Positions 7,707 to 15,945 of a DNA stretch of 64,000 bases are shown piece after piece (position 1 is the first letter of the stretch; each line of letters starts with the position of its first letter). The notes beneath the pieces are model-generated. The model saw only the letters and a program-made list of their open reading frames with translations. It made no database searches and was not told where the DNA came from. Source of the DNA: Nocardioides hwasunensis (GTDB taxonomy: Bacteria; Actinomycetota; Actinomycetes; Propionibacteriales; Nocardioidaceae). The stretch covers positions 186,001 through 250,000 of the forward strand of contig NZ_JACXYY010000008.1 of NCBI RefSeq assembly GCF_014779665.1. The letters run 5' to 3'. The translations under genes were made by a program, and so were the position numbers.

Positions 7707-9404
7707 TCACAACAGCGAGTCCTCGATGGAGACCAGCCGCGAGCGCAGCCACTCGCCGAGTCCCTTGGCCTGCGGGTCGAAGCGCGTCGAGGCGGCGACG
7801 CCCTGGCCGAGCAGCCCGTGCACGACGAGGTTGACCGCACCGAGGTGGGGCAGCAGCCACACGTCGACCTCGAGGTCCGCGGCCTCCGGCAGCAGCGCGC
7901 CGATCCCGCGCGGCGACATCATCTTGAACAGCCACTGCACGCGGGCGTCGTACTGCTCGCGGGGCACGTCGTCGTGCGCGACCCAGAGGCCGATGTTGGC
8001 GTCGCCGCCCTTGTCGCCGGAGCGCGCATGGACGAAGGTGCCGAGCGGCAGCCGGCGGGTGAGCACGTCGGTCCGACCCGGGTACGGCGACGGGCGGGCG
8101 CCGGGTGCCTCGCCGTCCGAGGCGTAGCGGCCGGGGTCGGCGACCACCTCGCGACGACCGTCGGCGTGGACGACCGTGTGGGTGACGTCGGCACGGTCGA
8201 CGTGGTCGGCGCGGTAGACGCCGAACGGCGTCGCGGCAGCGGGCGGTGCGGTCATGGTGAACCCGGGGTAGGAGCCGAGCGCCAGCTCGACGAGGGCGGA
8301 GGTGAAGGCGCGCCCGACCGGGTCGGGCGAGGGGTCCTTCACCGTGCACCGCAGCAGGGTGGAGGCGGACTCCTCGGTGGTGGCATCGGCGGGTGGGAGC
8401 ACGACGTCGGACCACACGACCTCCGCCGCGGTGAGCCGTGGCTCGAGCTGGGAGCGGACCCACTCCGCCTTGGCCTCGACGTCGAGACCGGTCAGCACGA
8501 GCTCGGCGCTGTTGCGCCACCCGCCGAGCTCGTTGACGCAGACCTTGAGCCGCTCGGGGGGAGCCTCGCCGACCACGCCGCTGATCCGGACCCGGTCCTC
8601 ACCGTCCGGGGCGAGCCGGACCGAGTCGAGGTGCACCGTGACGTCGGGACCGAGGTAGCGGGTGGACTGGATCTCGTAGACCAGCTGCGCGGTGACGGTG
8701 TCGACGGTGACCGCGCCGCCGGTGCCGGCGTGCTTGGTGATGACGCTCGACCCGTCGGCCGCGACCTCCGCGACCGGGAAGCCGAGCGGTCGGTCGCGGT
8801 GCGGGAGGGAGAGGAAGCCGCTGAAGTTGCCGCCGGTCGCCTGGGTGCCGCACTCGATGACGTGACCGGCCACGACGGCGCCCGCCAGCTCGTCGTACGC
8901 CGTCGGGCTCCAGCCGTGGTGCGCGACCGCGGGACCGACCACGAGCGAGGCGTCGGTGACCCGGCCGGTGACGACGACGTCGGCGCCAGCACGCAGGGCG
9001 GCGGCGATGCCGAAGCCGCCGAGGTAGGCGTTGGCGGTGAGCGCGCCCTCGAGAGAGAGGTCGCGGACGTCGTCGCCCTCGACGTGGGCGATGGCGGGGT
9101 CGAGACCGAGGCCGCCCGCCACCTCGCGCAACCGGTCGGCGAGCCCGGCCGGGTTGAGCCCGCCGGCGTTGGCGACGATCCGCACACCGCGCTCGAGCGC
9201 CAGGCCGAGGCAGTCCTCGACCTGGCGGACGAAGGTGCGGGCGTAGCCGAGCGTGGGGTCCTCGAGCTGGTCCTTGCCGAGGATGAGCATGGTCAGCTCG
9301 GCGAGGTAGTCGCCGGTGAGGACGTCGAGCTCCCCGCCCTCCAGCATCTCGCGCATCGCGCTGAGCCGGTCGCCGTAGAACCCCGAGCAGTTGCCGATCC
9401 TCAC
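7707..9404 (-). CDS. atuA: AtuA-family protein (acyclic terpene utilization, DUF1446)
   Basis: A 565-residue protein. The N-terminal two thirds are the DUF1446/AtuA domain, starting MRIGNCSGFYGDRLSAMREML and with GDYLAELTMLIL, RIVANAGGLNPAGLADRL and DVVVTGRVTDASLVVGPA. The C-terminal 100 residues form the second AtuA domain (RSGDKGGDANIGLWVAH, then an end rich in hydrophobic residues). AtuA is required for citronellol/geraniol breakdown in Pseudomonas, but its reaction is not established. The gene overlaps the TIGR03084 gene by 4 bp. With the carboxylase and acyl-CoA dehydrogenase it forms a likely branched-chain or terpenoid acyl-CoA pathway. Confidence 0.88.
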   Translation of the reverse strand: MRIGNCSGFYGDRLSAMREMLEGGELDVLTGDYLAELTMLILGKDQLEDPTLGYARTFVRQVEDCLGLALERGVRIVANAGGLNPAGLADRLREVAGGLGLDPAIAHVEGDDVRDLSLEGALTANAYLGGFGIAAALRAGADVVVTGRVTDASLVVGPAVAHHGWSPTAYDELAGAVVAGHVIECGTQATGGNFSGFLSLPHRDRPLGFPVAEVAADGSSVITKHAGTGGAVTVDTVTAQLVYEIQSTRYLGPDVTVHLDSVRLAPDGEDRVRISGVVGEAPPERLKVCVNELGGWRNSAELVLTGLDVEAKAEWVRSQLEPRLTAAEVVWSDVVLPPADATTEESASTLLRCTVKDPSPDPVGRAFTSALVELALGSYPGFTMTAPPAAATPFGVYRADHVDRADVTHTVVHADGRREVVADPGRYASDGEAPGARPSPYPGRTDVLTRRLPLGTFVHARSGDKGGDANIGLWVAHDDVPREQYDARVQWLFKMMSPRGIGALLPEAADLEVDVWLLPHLGAVNLVVHGLLGQGVAASTRFDPQAKGLGEWLRSRLVSIEDSLL

Positions 9405-10195
9405 GACGGCGTCCTCCCCTCGCCCGGCGGGCCGGCGAAGGCCTGCGCGATGTCGAGCCAGCGGTCGACGTCGGCGCCGGAGGCCATGAGGTCGGTGTCG
9501 TCACGGTGGATCCGCTGCGTCACGAGCCGGCAGAAGTCGCCCGCCGAACCGGTCAGGGTCTGCTCGGCGTCCTCGGGTCCCCAGCTCCACACGTCGTCGC
9601 CGGGGGAGAGCAGGTCGATGCGGAACTCGCCGGCCGGCGGCTCGAGCCCGCGCACCCCGAACGCGAAGTCGCGGGTGCGCACGCCGAGGTGCGCGACGTG
9701 CCGGATCCGGTCGGTGTCGACCGCCAGGACGCCGAGCCCCGCGTGCACGTCGAGGCCGTGTGCCCACGTCTCCATCAGCCGCGCCGTCGCCATCGACGTC
9801 GCCGACATCGGCGGCCCGAACCACGGCATCCTCTGGCCGGTGGGGTACGCCGTCAGCGCGTGGTGGAGCTCGGCTCGCGTGCGGCGCCACCGGTCCACCA
9901 GGTCGGGCTCGCCGGCGATCGCGCGCGCCTGCTGGTCGACGTAGCCGCCCAGGTCCGTCAGCGCATCGGCCGCCATCGCCTCGACCAGCATCGCGTCCCA
10001 GGCGTCCTTGTCGGTGGCCGCCGAGAGCGCCGCCTCGTCGGTCCACGTGAGGTGCGCGACCTGCGCCGCGACGTCCCACCCGGGCGCCGGGGTCGGGGTG
10101 TGCCACCCGTCGGCGTCGAGGTCGGCGACCAGCCACTCGAGGGCGTCGCCCTCGGCCTCGAGGTCGGCCAGCACCTGCGTGAGCACGTCGGTCAT
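9401..10195 (-). CDS. TIGR03084-family metal-binding protein (DinB/maleylpyruvate isomerase-like)
   Basis: A 264-residue protein. The first part is a four-helix DinB/mycothiol-dependent maleylpyruvate isomerase-like fold: LADLEAEGDALEWLVADLD, then WDVAAQVAHLTWTDEAAL, whose His (with the later METWAHGLDVHAGL histidines) would bind a metal. The TIGR03084 family is often found next to AtuA in actinobacteria, as here; its reaction is not known. The start ATG at 10195 overlaps the TetR stop (ATGA), and the stop overlaps the AtuA start. Confidence 0.82.
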   Translation of the reverse strand: MTDVLTQVLADLEAEGDALEWLVADLDADGWHTPTPAPGWDVAAQVAHLTWTDEAALSAATDKDAWDAMLVEAMAADALTDLGGYVDQQARAIAGEPDLVDRWRRTRAELHHALTAYPTGQRMPWFGPPMSATSMATARLMETWAHGLDVHAGLGVLAVDTDRIRHVAHLGVRTRDFAFGVRGLEPPAGEFRIDLLSPGDDVWSWGPEDAEQTLTGSAGDFCRLVTQRIHRDDTDLMASGADVDRWLDIAQAFAGPPGEGRTPS

Positions 10196-10839
10196 GCGGT
10201 CAGCTCCTTGCCCAGCTCGCGATCGAGCACGTCGGCCCACTCGCGGAGGATCCGGCGCCTCCGAGCGGAGTCGTCGGTGATGGTCGAGGCGAGGGCGAGC
10301 CCCCGGACCAGGTCGAGGGTCGCCTGCACGAGCTCGCGCACACCGGGCCGCGACTCGTCGGCGCCGAGCGCCGCGACGGTCAGCCGGTGCGTCTCGCGCC
10401 CGACCCGCTGCTCGAGCGGCGCCACGGCGGCGAGCAGCGCCTCGTCGGTCCGCGCGGCGACCCACAGCTCGAGCGCCGCGGTGAAGACCGGCGAGGCGAA
10501 GTGGTCACCCAGCATCTCGACGACCGCACGGAGCCGCGTGCGCCGGTCCGCGGCGGTGGCGACGGGCTCGGCACCCAGCTCCTCGAAGGCGGCCGACAGC
10601 TCGGCCCCGCGGCGCTCGGTCAGGTGCTCGACGGCGGCGACGACGAGCGCGTTCTTGGTCGGGAAGTGGTGCAGCTGGGCGCCGCGGCTCACGCCCGCAC
10701 GCTCGGAGACGAGCGTCGTCGAGGTCCCGGCGAAGCCGCGCTCCACCAGCAGCTCGAGGGTCGCGTCCAGCAGCCGGGCCCGCATGGCACGGGTCCGGTC
10801 GGCCTGCGGCACGCGCACGGCGTGGGGCTGGGCGGTCAC
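10192..10839 (-). CDS. TetR/AcrR-family transcriptional regulator
   Basis: A 215-residue repressor. The N-terminal HTH is clear: MRARLLDATLELLVERGFAG, then TSTTLVSERAGVSRGAQLHHF and FPTKNALVVAAVEHL. The rest is the ligand-binding helical domain. I chose the GTG at 10839 because a promoter with exact leaderless spacing ends there; the open frame extends 12 codons further. It heads the AtuA/carboxylase operon (4-bp overlap with the next gene) and most likely represses it, responding to an acyl-CoA or related ligand. Confidence 0.88.
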   Translation of the reverse strand: MTAQPHAVRVPQADRTRAMRARLLDATLELLVERGFAGTSTTLVSERAGVSRGAQLHHFPTKNALVVAAVEHLTERRGAELSAAFEELGAEPVATAADRRTRLRAVVEMLGDHFASPVFTAALELWVAARTDEALLAAVAPLEQRVGRETHRLTVAALGADESRPGVRELVQATLDLVRGLALASTITDDSARRRRILREWADVLDRELGKELTA

Positions 10840-10845
10840 CGGCCC

Positions 10846-10883
10846 AGCCTGACGGCGTACGCAACAAACAGTCAAGCCTGACT
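10846..10883 (-). promoter_or_regulatory. Leaderless promoter and palindromic operator of the TetR operon
   Basis: On the minus strand TTGACT (10875-10870) and CAGGCT (10851-10846) are separated by 18 bp, and the -10 ends 7 positions before the GTG at 10839. AGTCA-AGCC-TGACT at 10870-10883 is a perfect inverted repeat covering the -35, as expected of a TetR autorepression site. Confidence 0.5.
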
Positions 10884-10949
10884 CTTAGTGGCCAGACCGT
10901 ACGCGCCTGGATGCGCCGCAGGTTCCTCGCGATGGGATGACCCCTCCTC

Positions 10950-11016
10950 GGGATGTCTGGGGACGTCCTGGTCGGGAATCCCCCGATCCACCGACCAGAA
11001 CGTCCCCAGATATCCC
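10950..11016. repeat. Long intergenic hairpin, about 25-bp arms
   Basis: Left arm 10950-10974 (core TCTGGGGACGT, then CTGGTCGG) pairs with 10991-11015 with two mismatches; the loop is about 16 bases. It lies between the FtsX-type permease stop (11025) and the TetR promoter, so it follows the ABC operon and could terminate it. No T-tract. Confidence 0.75.
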
Positions 11017-11024
11017 GCGGGCGG

Positions 11025-13682
11025 TCAGTCCAGCCGCGCCACCAGGGGAAGTCGGGAGCGGGCGGTCAGCCCGACGATCGCGGCCGTCAGCAGCGGCAGC
11101 GCGAGCACGATGACGCCGATCAGGAGCCACGGGATGTCGAGGAACGGCCCCTGCTCCGGGGCGCCGGTGATCGGCACGGACGTGAGCGGTCGCGAGATCG
11201 CGACGCCGGGGATGAAGCCCACCCCCGCGCCGAGCAGCGCGCCGACGAATCCGATCACGAGGGCGTACGCCGCCGCCACCCGTCGCCGGGTCCGTGGCGC
11301 CGCCCCGACCGCGGACAGCGTGGCGAGGTCGGGCCGCGCGTCGGACAGGGCGAGGAAGGTCGCGGTCAGGGTGCCGCCGAGCATCAGCACCCCGGCCAGC
11401 ACGGCCAGGACCAGCAGCACGATGAACGCATAGGGCGCACGCTCGTAGCCACGCTCGACATAGGTGTAGGTGCCGGCCGCCGCGCCCTCCACCTGCTCGG
11501 CGATGCGGGTCTCGGTGGCCTCGTCGAGGTCGCCGCTGAGGCGCAGGCTGGTGGTGGTGACGTCGAGGCCGAGCTCGTCGGCCACGACGGTGGGCAGGAT
11601 CGACGACGACGGGGCCCAGCCCCAGTCCTGTCCGTCCCAGGCGATGAACGCGGCCGGGACGGCGTCCGACGTCCTCGACTCGGCCAGGTCGCCGTCCGCG
11701 CTCCACGTCTCCTGGGTCACGGCGACGTCGCCGTCGAGGTCGGCCGACACCGTGAAGACCACCGCACGACCGGACGACAGAGCCGCGTCGATGGCGTCCG
11801 CCGCCGGGCCCTGCACGCCGAGCTCCGCCGCGCTGTCGGCCACGGCGATCGCGGCGCCGAGCGTCCTCAGGCAGCACTCGTCGAGCGCCTCCTGCGCTGC
11901 TCGATCCCCACGCGACTCGAGCATCGTCGAGGTGTAGCCGTGGGGGTCGTAGGGCTCGTCCAGCCCGCGCCACGTCGTGGTCCGTACGTCGGGTGCCGCC
12001 CGGTGCACGGCCTCCTCGATCCGGGCCCACGCCGCCGTCGCGTCGGGCAGCTCCTCCCCGGTCAGCACCTCGGGCGCCCAGCTCACGTAGCCCGATCCCA
12101 TCGGCGCCTGCGCCTGGTAGGTGCGCACGTTCTCCAGCTCGTCGCTGGCGTTGGCGATGCCCAGCGCCACCACGCCTGCCACGGTCGCCGCGACGGCGGC
12201 CACGGCCGGGACGGTGCGGGTGCGGTGGCGCGCGGCGTCGCGGGCGGCGTACCTCGCGGTGAGCGGGAGCCGGGACGAGAGGCGCGCGATGGCGGCCACC
12301 ACCACCGGCACGACGAGGACCATGCCGAGGACCGAGATGACGGCGGAGGCCGCGATCCACACCCCGCCGTCACCGCTGTCGGAGGTCAGGGCTCCGTAGA
12401 CCGACGCGACGATGCCCAGGACCAGCATCACCAGCCCGATCACCGGTGTCGAGGCGCGCGGGCTGCGATCACCCCGGCGCCCGGCCAGCACGGCCACGAC
12501 GTCCTGGCGGCTGGCGAGGTAGGCCGGCACGACCGAGGCGAGGAACGCGGAGGCGAGGCCGAACGCGACGATCGCGGCGAGGTAGGGCCACGGCAGCTCG
12601 AACGGCCCGAACCACCTCTCGTCGAAGCGCTGGGCGAGCGGGAGCACCGCCCACCCCAGCACACCTCCGAGGAGCAGCCCGACGAAGGAGGCGACGAGCC
12701 CGAGCACGACGCCGCTGCCGAGGATGACGCGGCGGGCCTGCGCCGGCGTGCCGCCCGACGCGGCGATCAGCGCGAGCGTGCGGGAGTGGCGCCGGGCACC
12801 GACGGCGAAGGCCGGTCCGGCCAGCAGGACGACCTCGATCAGCGCCATCACCACGATGAGTCCGATGACGGCGATGGCCTGGTTGCGACCGCTGTCGGAC
12901 GCGGCGGCGTCCTCGAGCGCCTGCGGGAGCTCGGGTGGGTCGGCCAGCACGGCGCGTGAGGTGACCACCCCGCCGATCCCGTTGAGCTCGCGGACCTGCG
13001 ACCAGGTGACGGGCCCCGCACCGACCAGCCACTCGCGGACGTTGGCCGCTTCGGAGGGGAGGTCGTCGGCCGAGGCGAGCAGCAACGGCTCGTCACGGAG
13101 CGTGGCGTCACGACCGACACCGACGATCGTCAGCTGCTCGCCGCCGACGTTGACCTCGTCGCCCATCGCGAGCCCGCGGTCGAGCGTGGCCTGGTTGACC
13201 ACCGCCTCACCCGCAGTCCGGGGCAGGTGGCCGCTGTCGAGCGCGAAGAGGGGGGCCGCCAACGGGTCGGCGAGGTCGACGCCCGTGGTGGTGAGGAAGA
13301 CCACGCGCTCCCCCACCCGGGCGCGGGACCAGGTGCTGGTGATCGGCACGAGCCGCGCGTCGTCGCCGAGGACCGCGCGGAGGTCGTCCTCGGTGATGGG
13401 GTCGTCGGCGTCGACGTCGCCGACCTGGGTCCAGGTGCCCGAGCCGGGGTCGGGCGCCTGCAGGATCTCGCCGCGACCCTCGGTGCGCACCCGCGCGTCC
13501 GCGGCGCCGAGCGTCCGGTCGACTCCCTCGAGGCCGCTCACCTCGGCGGTCTTGATGACGATCGCGGTGGCGCTGACAGCCAGCACGGGGAGGCTGATCA
13601 TCACCAGGACCAGGATGCTGCGGCCGCGGTGGCGCAAGGCGTCGCGCCAGGCGATGCGCAGGGCGGGTCGCCAACCGCTCAC
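11025..13682 (-). CDS. FtsX/MacB-type ABC transporter permease
   Basis: An 885-residue membrane protein. An N-terminal membrane helix (SILVLVMISLPVLAVSATAI at about 24-43) leads into an extracytoplasmic domain, three more helices typical of FtsX (about 355-480), a second cluster of helices near 520-600, another external domain, and three C-terminal helices ending LPLVARLD. This two-module layout is common for actinobacterial FtsX-like permeases, which act mechanically on periplasmic partners or export small molecules. The start is the GTG at 13682, overlapping the ATPase stop (GTGA). Together with the ATPase and PadR it forms one operon. Confidence 0.88.
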   Translation of the reverse strand: MSGWRPALRIAWRDALRHRGRSILVLVMISLPVLAVSATAIVIKTAEVSGLEGVDRTLGAADARVRTEGRGEILQAPDPGSGTWTQVGDVDADDPITEDDLRAVLGDDARLVPITSTWSRARVGERVVFLTTTGVDLADPLAAPLFALDSGHLPRTAGEAVVNQATLDRGLAMGDEVNVGGEQLTIVGVGRDATLRDEPLLLASADDLPSEAANVREWLVGAGPVTWSQVRELNGIGGVVTSRAVLADPPELPQALEDAAASDSGRNQAIAVIGLIVVMALIEVVLLAGPAFAVGARRHSRTLALIAASGGTPAQARRVILGSGVVLGLVASFVGLLLGGVLGWAVLPLAQRFDERWFGPFELPWPYLAAIVAFGLASAFLASVVPAYLASRQDVVAVLAGRRGDRSPRASTPVIGLVMLVLGIVASVYGALTSDSGDGGVWIAASAVISVLGMVLVVPVVVAAIARLSSRLPLTARYAARDAARHRTRTVPAVAAVAATVAGVVALGIANASDELENVRTYQAQAPMGSGYVSWAPEVLTGEELPDATAAWARIEEAVHRAAPDVRTTTWRGLDEPYDPHGYTSTMLESRGDRAAQEALDECCLRTLGAAIAVADSAAELGVQGPAADAIDAALSSGRAVVFTVSADLDGDVAVTQETWSADGDLAESRTSDAVPAAFIAWDGQDWGWAPSSSILPTVVADELGLDVTTTSLRLSGDLDEATETRIAEQVEGAAAGTYTYVERGYERAPYAFIVLLVLAVLAGVLMLGGTLTATFLALSDARPDLATLSAVGAAPRTRRRVAAAYALVIGFVGALLGAGVGFIPGVAISRPLTSVPITGAPEQGPFLDIPWLLIGVIVLALPLLTAAIVGLTARSRLPLVARLD

Positions 13683-14401
13683 CGTCCCGACTCCTCGACC
13701 AGCAGTGCCTCGGGCTCGTCGGCGCCGGTCTCGTCGACCACGACGCCGTCGCGCAGGAAGACCACCCGGTCGGCCCAGGCGGCGTGCCGGGCCTCGTGGG
13801 TCACCATGACGCCGGCCGCGCCGGCGTCGCAGCGGGCGCGGAGCAGGCGCAGGATCTCCTCGCCGGTGTCGGTGTCGAGGGCGCCGGTGGGCTCGTCGGC
13901 GAGGATCAGGCGGCGCTCGCCCACGATCGCCCGTGCGATCGCGACCCGCTGCTGCTGGCCACCCGACATCTCGTCGGGGAACCGGTCGGCGAGGTCGGGG
14001 ATGCCGACCTCCTCGAGCGCGGTCAGAGCGAGCCGACGGGCCACCTTGCCCTTCTCGCCGTCGAGCTCGCGCGGCAGGGCGACGTTCTCGGCGGCCGTCA
14101 GCGCGGGGATCAGGTTGAAGTCCTGGAACACGTAGCCCACCGACGTACGACGCATGCGTGCGCGTCCGGCGTGGTCGAGCGTGGCCAGGTCGGTGCCCTC
14201 GATCCAGACCGAGCCGGCGGTCGGGGCGTCGAGGCCGCCGGCGAGGGTGAGCAGGGTCGACTTGCCGGAGCCGGACGGGCCCATCACGGCGACGAGCTCG
14301 CCGGGGTGGGCGCGGAAGGTGACGCCGCGCAGGGCGTGGACCTCGGTGGCGCCCTCGCCGTGCACCCGGGAGGCGGCGGCGAGGTGGAGGACGGCGTTCA
14401 T
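13679..14401 (-). CDS. ABC transporter ATP-binding protein (MacB/LolD type)
   Basis: A 240-residue ATPase. Walker A is GPSGSGKST at about residue 40, Q-loop in SVGYVFQDFNLIPALTAAEN, signature SGGQQQRVAIARAI and Walker B LILADEPTGALD, all typical of the MacB/LolD branch. The start ATG at 14401 overlaps the PadR stop (ATGA). It powers the FtsX-like permease encoded next. Substrate unknown. Confidence 0.9.
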   Translation of the reverse strand: MNAVLHLAAASRVHGEGATEVHALRGVTFRAHPGELVAVMGPSGSGKSTLLTLAGGLDAPTAGSVWIEGTDLATLDHAGRARMRRTSVGYVFQDFNLIPALTAAENVALPRELDGEKGKVARRLALTALEEVGIPDLADRFPDEMSGGQQQRVAIARAIVGERRLILADEPTGALDTDTGEEILRLLRARCDAGAAGVMVTHEARHAAWADRVVFLRDGVVVDETGADEPEALLVEESGR

Positions 14402-15015
14402 CGGGCGACTCCATCGGAGGTCTCGGGCGTGGCCGTGGGCGTGGCGTGCGCGCTGGCGGCGGGCCGGTCGGCGGCGGCACGGCGCAACCGGGCCTCGCAG
14501 TGGTCGAGCCACCGCACCTCGGCCTCGGCGTCGAAGACGAGGGAGTCGAGCACGAGGCTCCACGCCAGGTCCTCGGGCGCCTCGGGGTTCGCCGCGCGGC
14601 CGGTGCGCTTGAGCCGGGTGTAGTCCTGCAGCGAGGTCATCGTGGCGCTGCGCTGGCGCTGGATGATCGTGGCGACGTCCACGCCGGGCAGGGTCACCGC
14701 GATGGCGAGCTTGATGGCCAGCTCGTCTCGCGGCGGCTGGGTGCGCGGCACGGGCGTGGCGAACCACTCCGAGACCTCGCTGCGCCCGGACTCGGTCGCG
14801 CGGTAGCTCACGTGGGTGCGGTCCGAGCCGTCCTCCGCGGCCGACTCGACGACCTCGACCATGCCGTCGCGCTCGAGGCGGGTCAGGGTCGTGTAGACCT
14901 GACCGATGTTGAGCGGCCAGGTCTCACCGGTCCGCTGCTCGAACTCCGCCCGCAGCTGGTAGCCGTACATCGGCCCCTGCTCGAGGATCGCCAGCATCGC
15001 CTGACGGATCGACAT
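14398..15015 (-). CDS. PadR-family transcriptional regulator
   Basis: A 205-residue regulator. The PadR winged helix is at the N-terminus (MSIRQAMLAILEQGPMYGYQLRAEF, with YGYQL the usual signature, then VYTTLTRLERDGMVE), followed by a dimerization helix region and a C-terminal helix with an acidic, Ala-rich tail. GGAGG lies 6-7 bases before the ATG at 15015. It overlaps the ABC ATPase gene by 4 bp, so it probably represses an operon that includes itself. PadR next to a MacB-type ABC system is a common arrangement. A 97-bp structured repeat lies upstream, as it does in front of the second PadR gene at 42489. Confidence 0.9.
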   Translation of the reverse strand: MSIRQAMLAILEQGPMYGYQLRAEFEQRTGETWPLNIGQVYTTLTRLERDGMVEVVESAAEDGSDRTHVSYRATESGRSEVSEWFATPVPRTQPPRDELAIKLAIAVTLPGVDVATIIQRQRSATMTSLQDYTRLKRTGRAANPEAPEDLAWSLVLDSLVFDAEAEVRWLDHCEARLRRAAADRPAASAHATPTATPETSDGVAR

Positions 15016-15055
15016 CGTGCGCCTCCACCCTCACCACGCCCCCTGCGGGCGTTGG

Positions 15056-15079
15056 ATACCGGGTATGTATACCACGTAT
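15056..15079 (-). promoter_or_regulatory. Probable PadR operator/promoter region
   Basis: Two palindromes lie close together: ATACC-G-GGTAT (15056-15066) and ATAC-CAC-GTAT (15069-15079), centres 13 bp apart. A TATACA -10-like hexamer on the minus strand (15071-15066) overlaps both. The AT-rich patch stands out in GC-rich DNA. Likely autoregulation site; not proven. Confidence 0.5.
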
Positions 15080-15106
15080 GCATGCCGCGTCCCCATCCCG
15101 CCACTC

Positions 15107-15203
15107 GGGGTAGTCCAGTGGCACACGGTCGTCGGACGGGCCTTCGGACAGCCATCTGCCACTGGACTACCCCCGGCCGGCAGCCGCTTGCCACTGGACT
15201 ACC
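15107..15203. repeat. 97-bp three-arm repeat element, copy 1 (upstream of PadR)
   Basis: Arms: GGGGTAGTCCAGTGGCA at 15107-15123, its exact reverse complement at 15157-15173, and a second reverse-complement arm (15 bp) at 15189-15203. The first two form a 17-bp perfect hairpin with a 33-base loop; the third arm follows after 15 bp. The same layout, with the same total length of 97 bp, is found reversed at 42335-42431. Relative to the PadR gene both copies have the same orientation. The loops also share similarity (GGTCGTC then GAC). Confidence 0.85.
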
Positions 15204-15256
15204 GCGGGCGGGAATAGGGTGGGCGCCGGAGCCCGGGCCGACAGGACGGGCCGGGG

Positions 15257-15793
15257 TCAGCAGGAGCCGGCGGCGTACGACACGTCGACGTCGATGTCGC
15301 CGTCGTGGAAGAGGCCCCCGACGTAGGACACCTCCATGCACCCGGTGATCGAGTCGTCGTCGACGCCCCGGAGCTCGTAGAACTCCTGGATGCCGTACGA
15401 CTCCCCGAAGGAGCGGTCGTCGTCGTTGACCGTCCTCCCCTCCCGCACCTCCACGTCGTCGCGCCCGATCGCGTCCGTGATCTGCGAGACACCGGGGGAT
15501 CCGTACTTGCCGTACGACCCGGTGAGCTCACGGGCCGCGGAGTAGCCGGCGGAGTCCAGCCGGTCCTGGCTCAGCGGCGCGACGGACCCGGCGGTCGAGA
15601 CGATCGCGGCGAGGCCGAAACCGACGGCGCCGATGCCGGACACGACGCGACCGAGCGCGAAGCTGGCCCCGGACGGCTCGTTGGCCTCAGGGTGCTTGAA
15701 CTGCCAGGCGGTGGTGGCGTACCAGAGCCTGCGCGGGTCGACCAGCGTCAGCACGAGCAGCAGGACCGCGAGGATCCAGAGCAGGGCCACCAT
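15257..15793 (-). CDS. Small membrane protein, DUF6199-like
   Basis: A 178-residue protein. It starts with a strong membrane helix (MVALLWILAVLLLVLTLVDP), then RRLWYATTAWQFKHPEANEPSG, a pattern found in DUF6199 membrane proteins, then a second helix (GIGAVGFGLAAIVSTAG) and a soluble C-terminal domain rich in Asp. The ATG at 15793 is chosen because it opens the membrane helix; TTG/GTG codons at 15826 and 15823 are alternatives. No function is known. It stands upstream of the 97-bp repeat and PadR, on the same strand. Confidence 0.65.
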   Translation of the reverse strand: MVALLWILAVLLLVLTLVDPRRLWYATTAWQFKHPEANEPSGASFALGRVVSGIGAVGFGLAAIVSTAGSVAPLSQDRLDSAGYSAARELTGSYGKYGSPGVSQITDAIGRDDVEVREGRTVNDDDRSFGESYGIQEFYELRGVDDDSITGCMEVSYVGGLFHDGDIDVDVSYAAGSC

Positions 15794-15945
15794 GACGAGG
15801 CAGGTACCCGCCGAGCCGGACACCAAACGTGTGGCGCCGACCGGACGTGCACCCCACCTCGGGATGAGTTTCGACAGGCATGCGTCGGGAAGGAGGTACG
15901 CGTCCGTGGAGCGCGGGCGTCGACCAGCACTACGAGGAGAGCCTC

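Noticed and set aside
12083..12373. Internal minus-strand frame in the FtsX-type permease gene
   Set aside because: Arg/Ser/Pro-rich shadow of a GC-rich gene in another frame.
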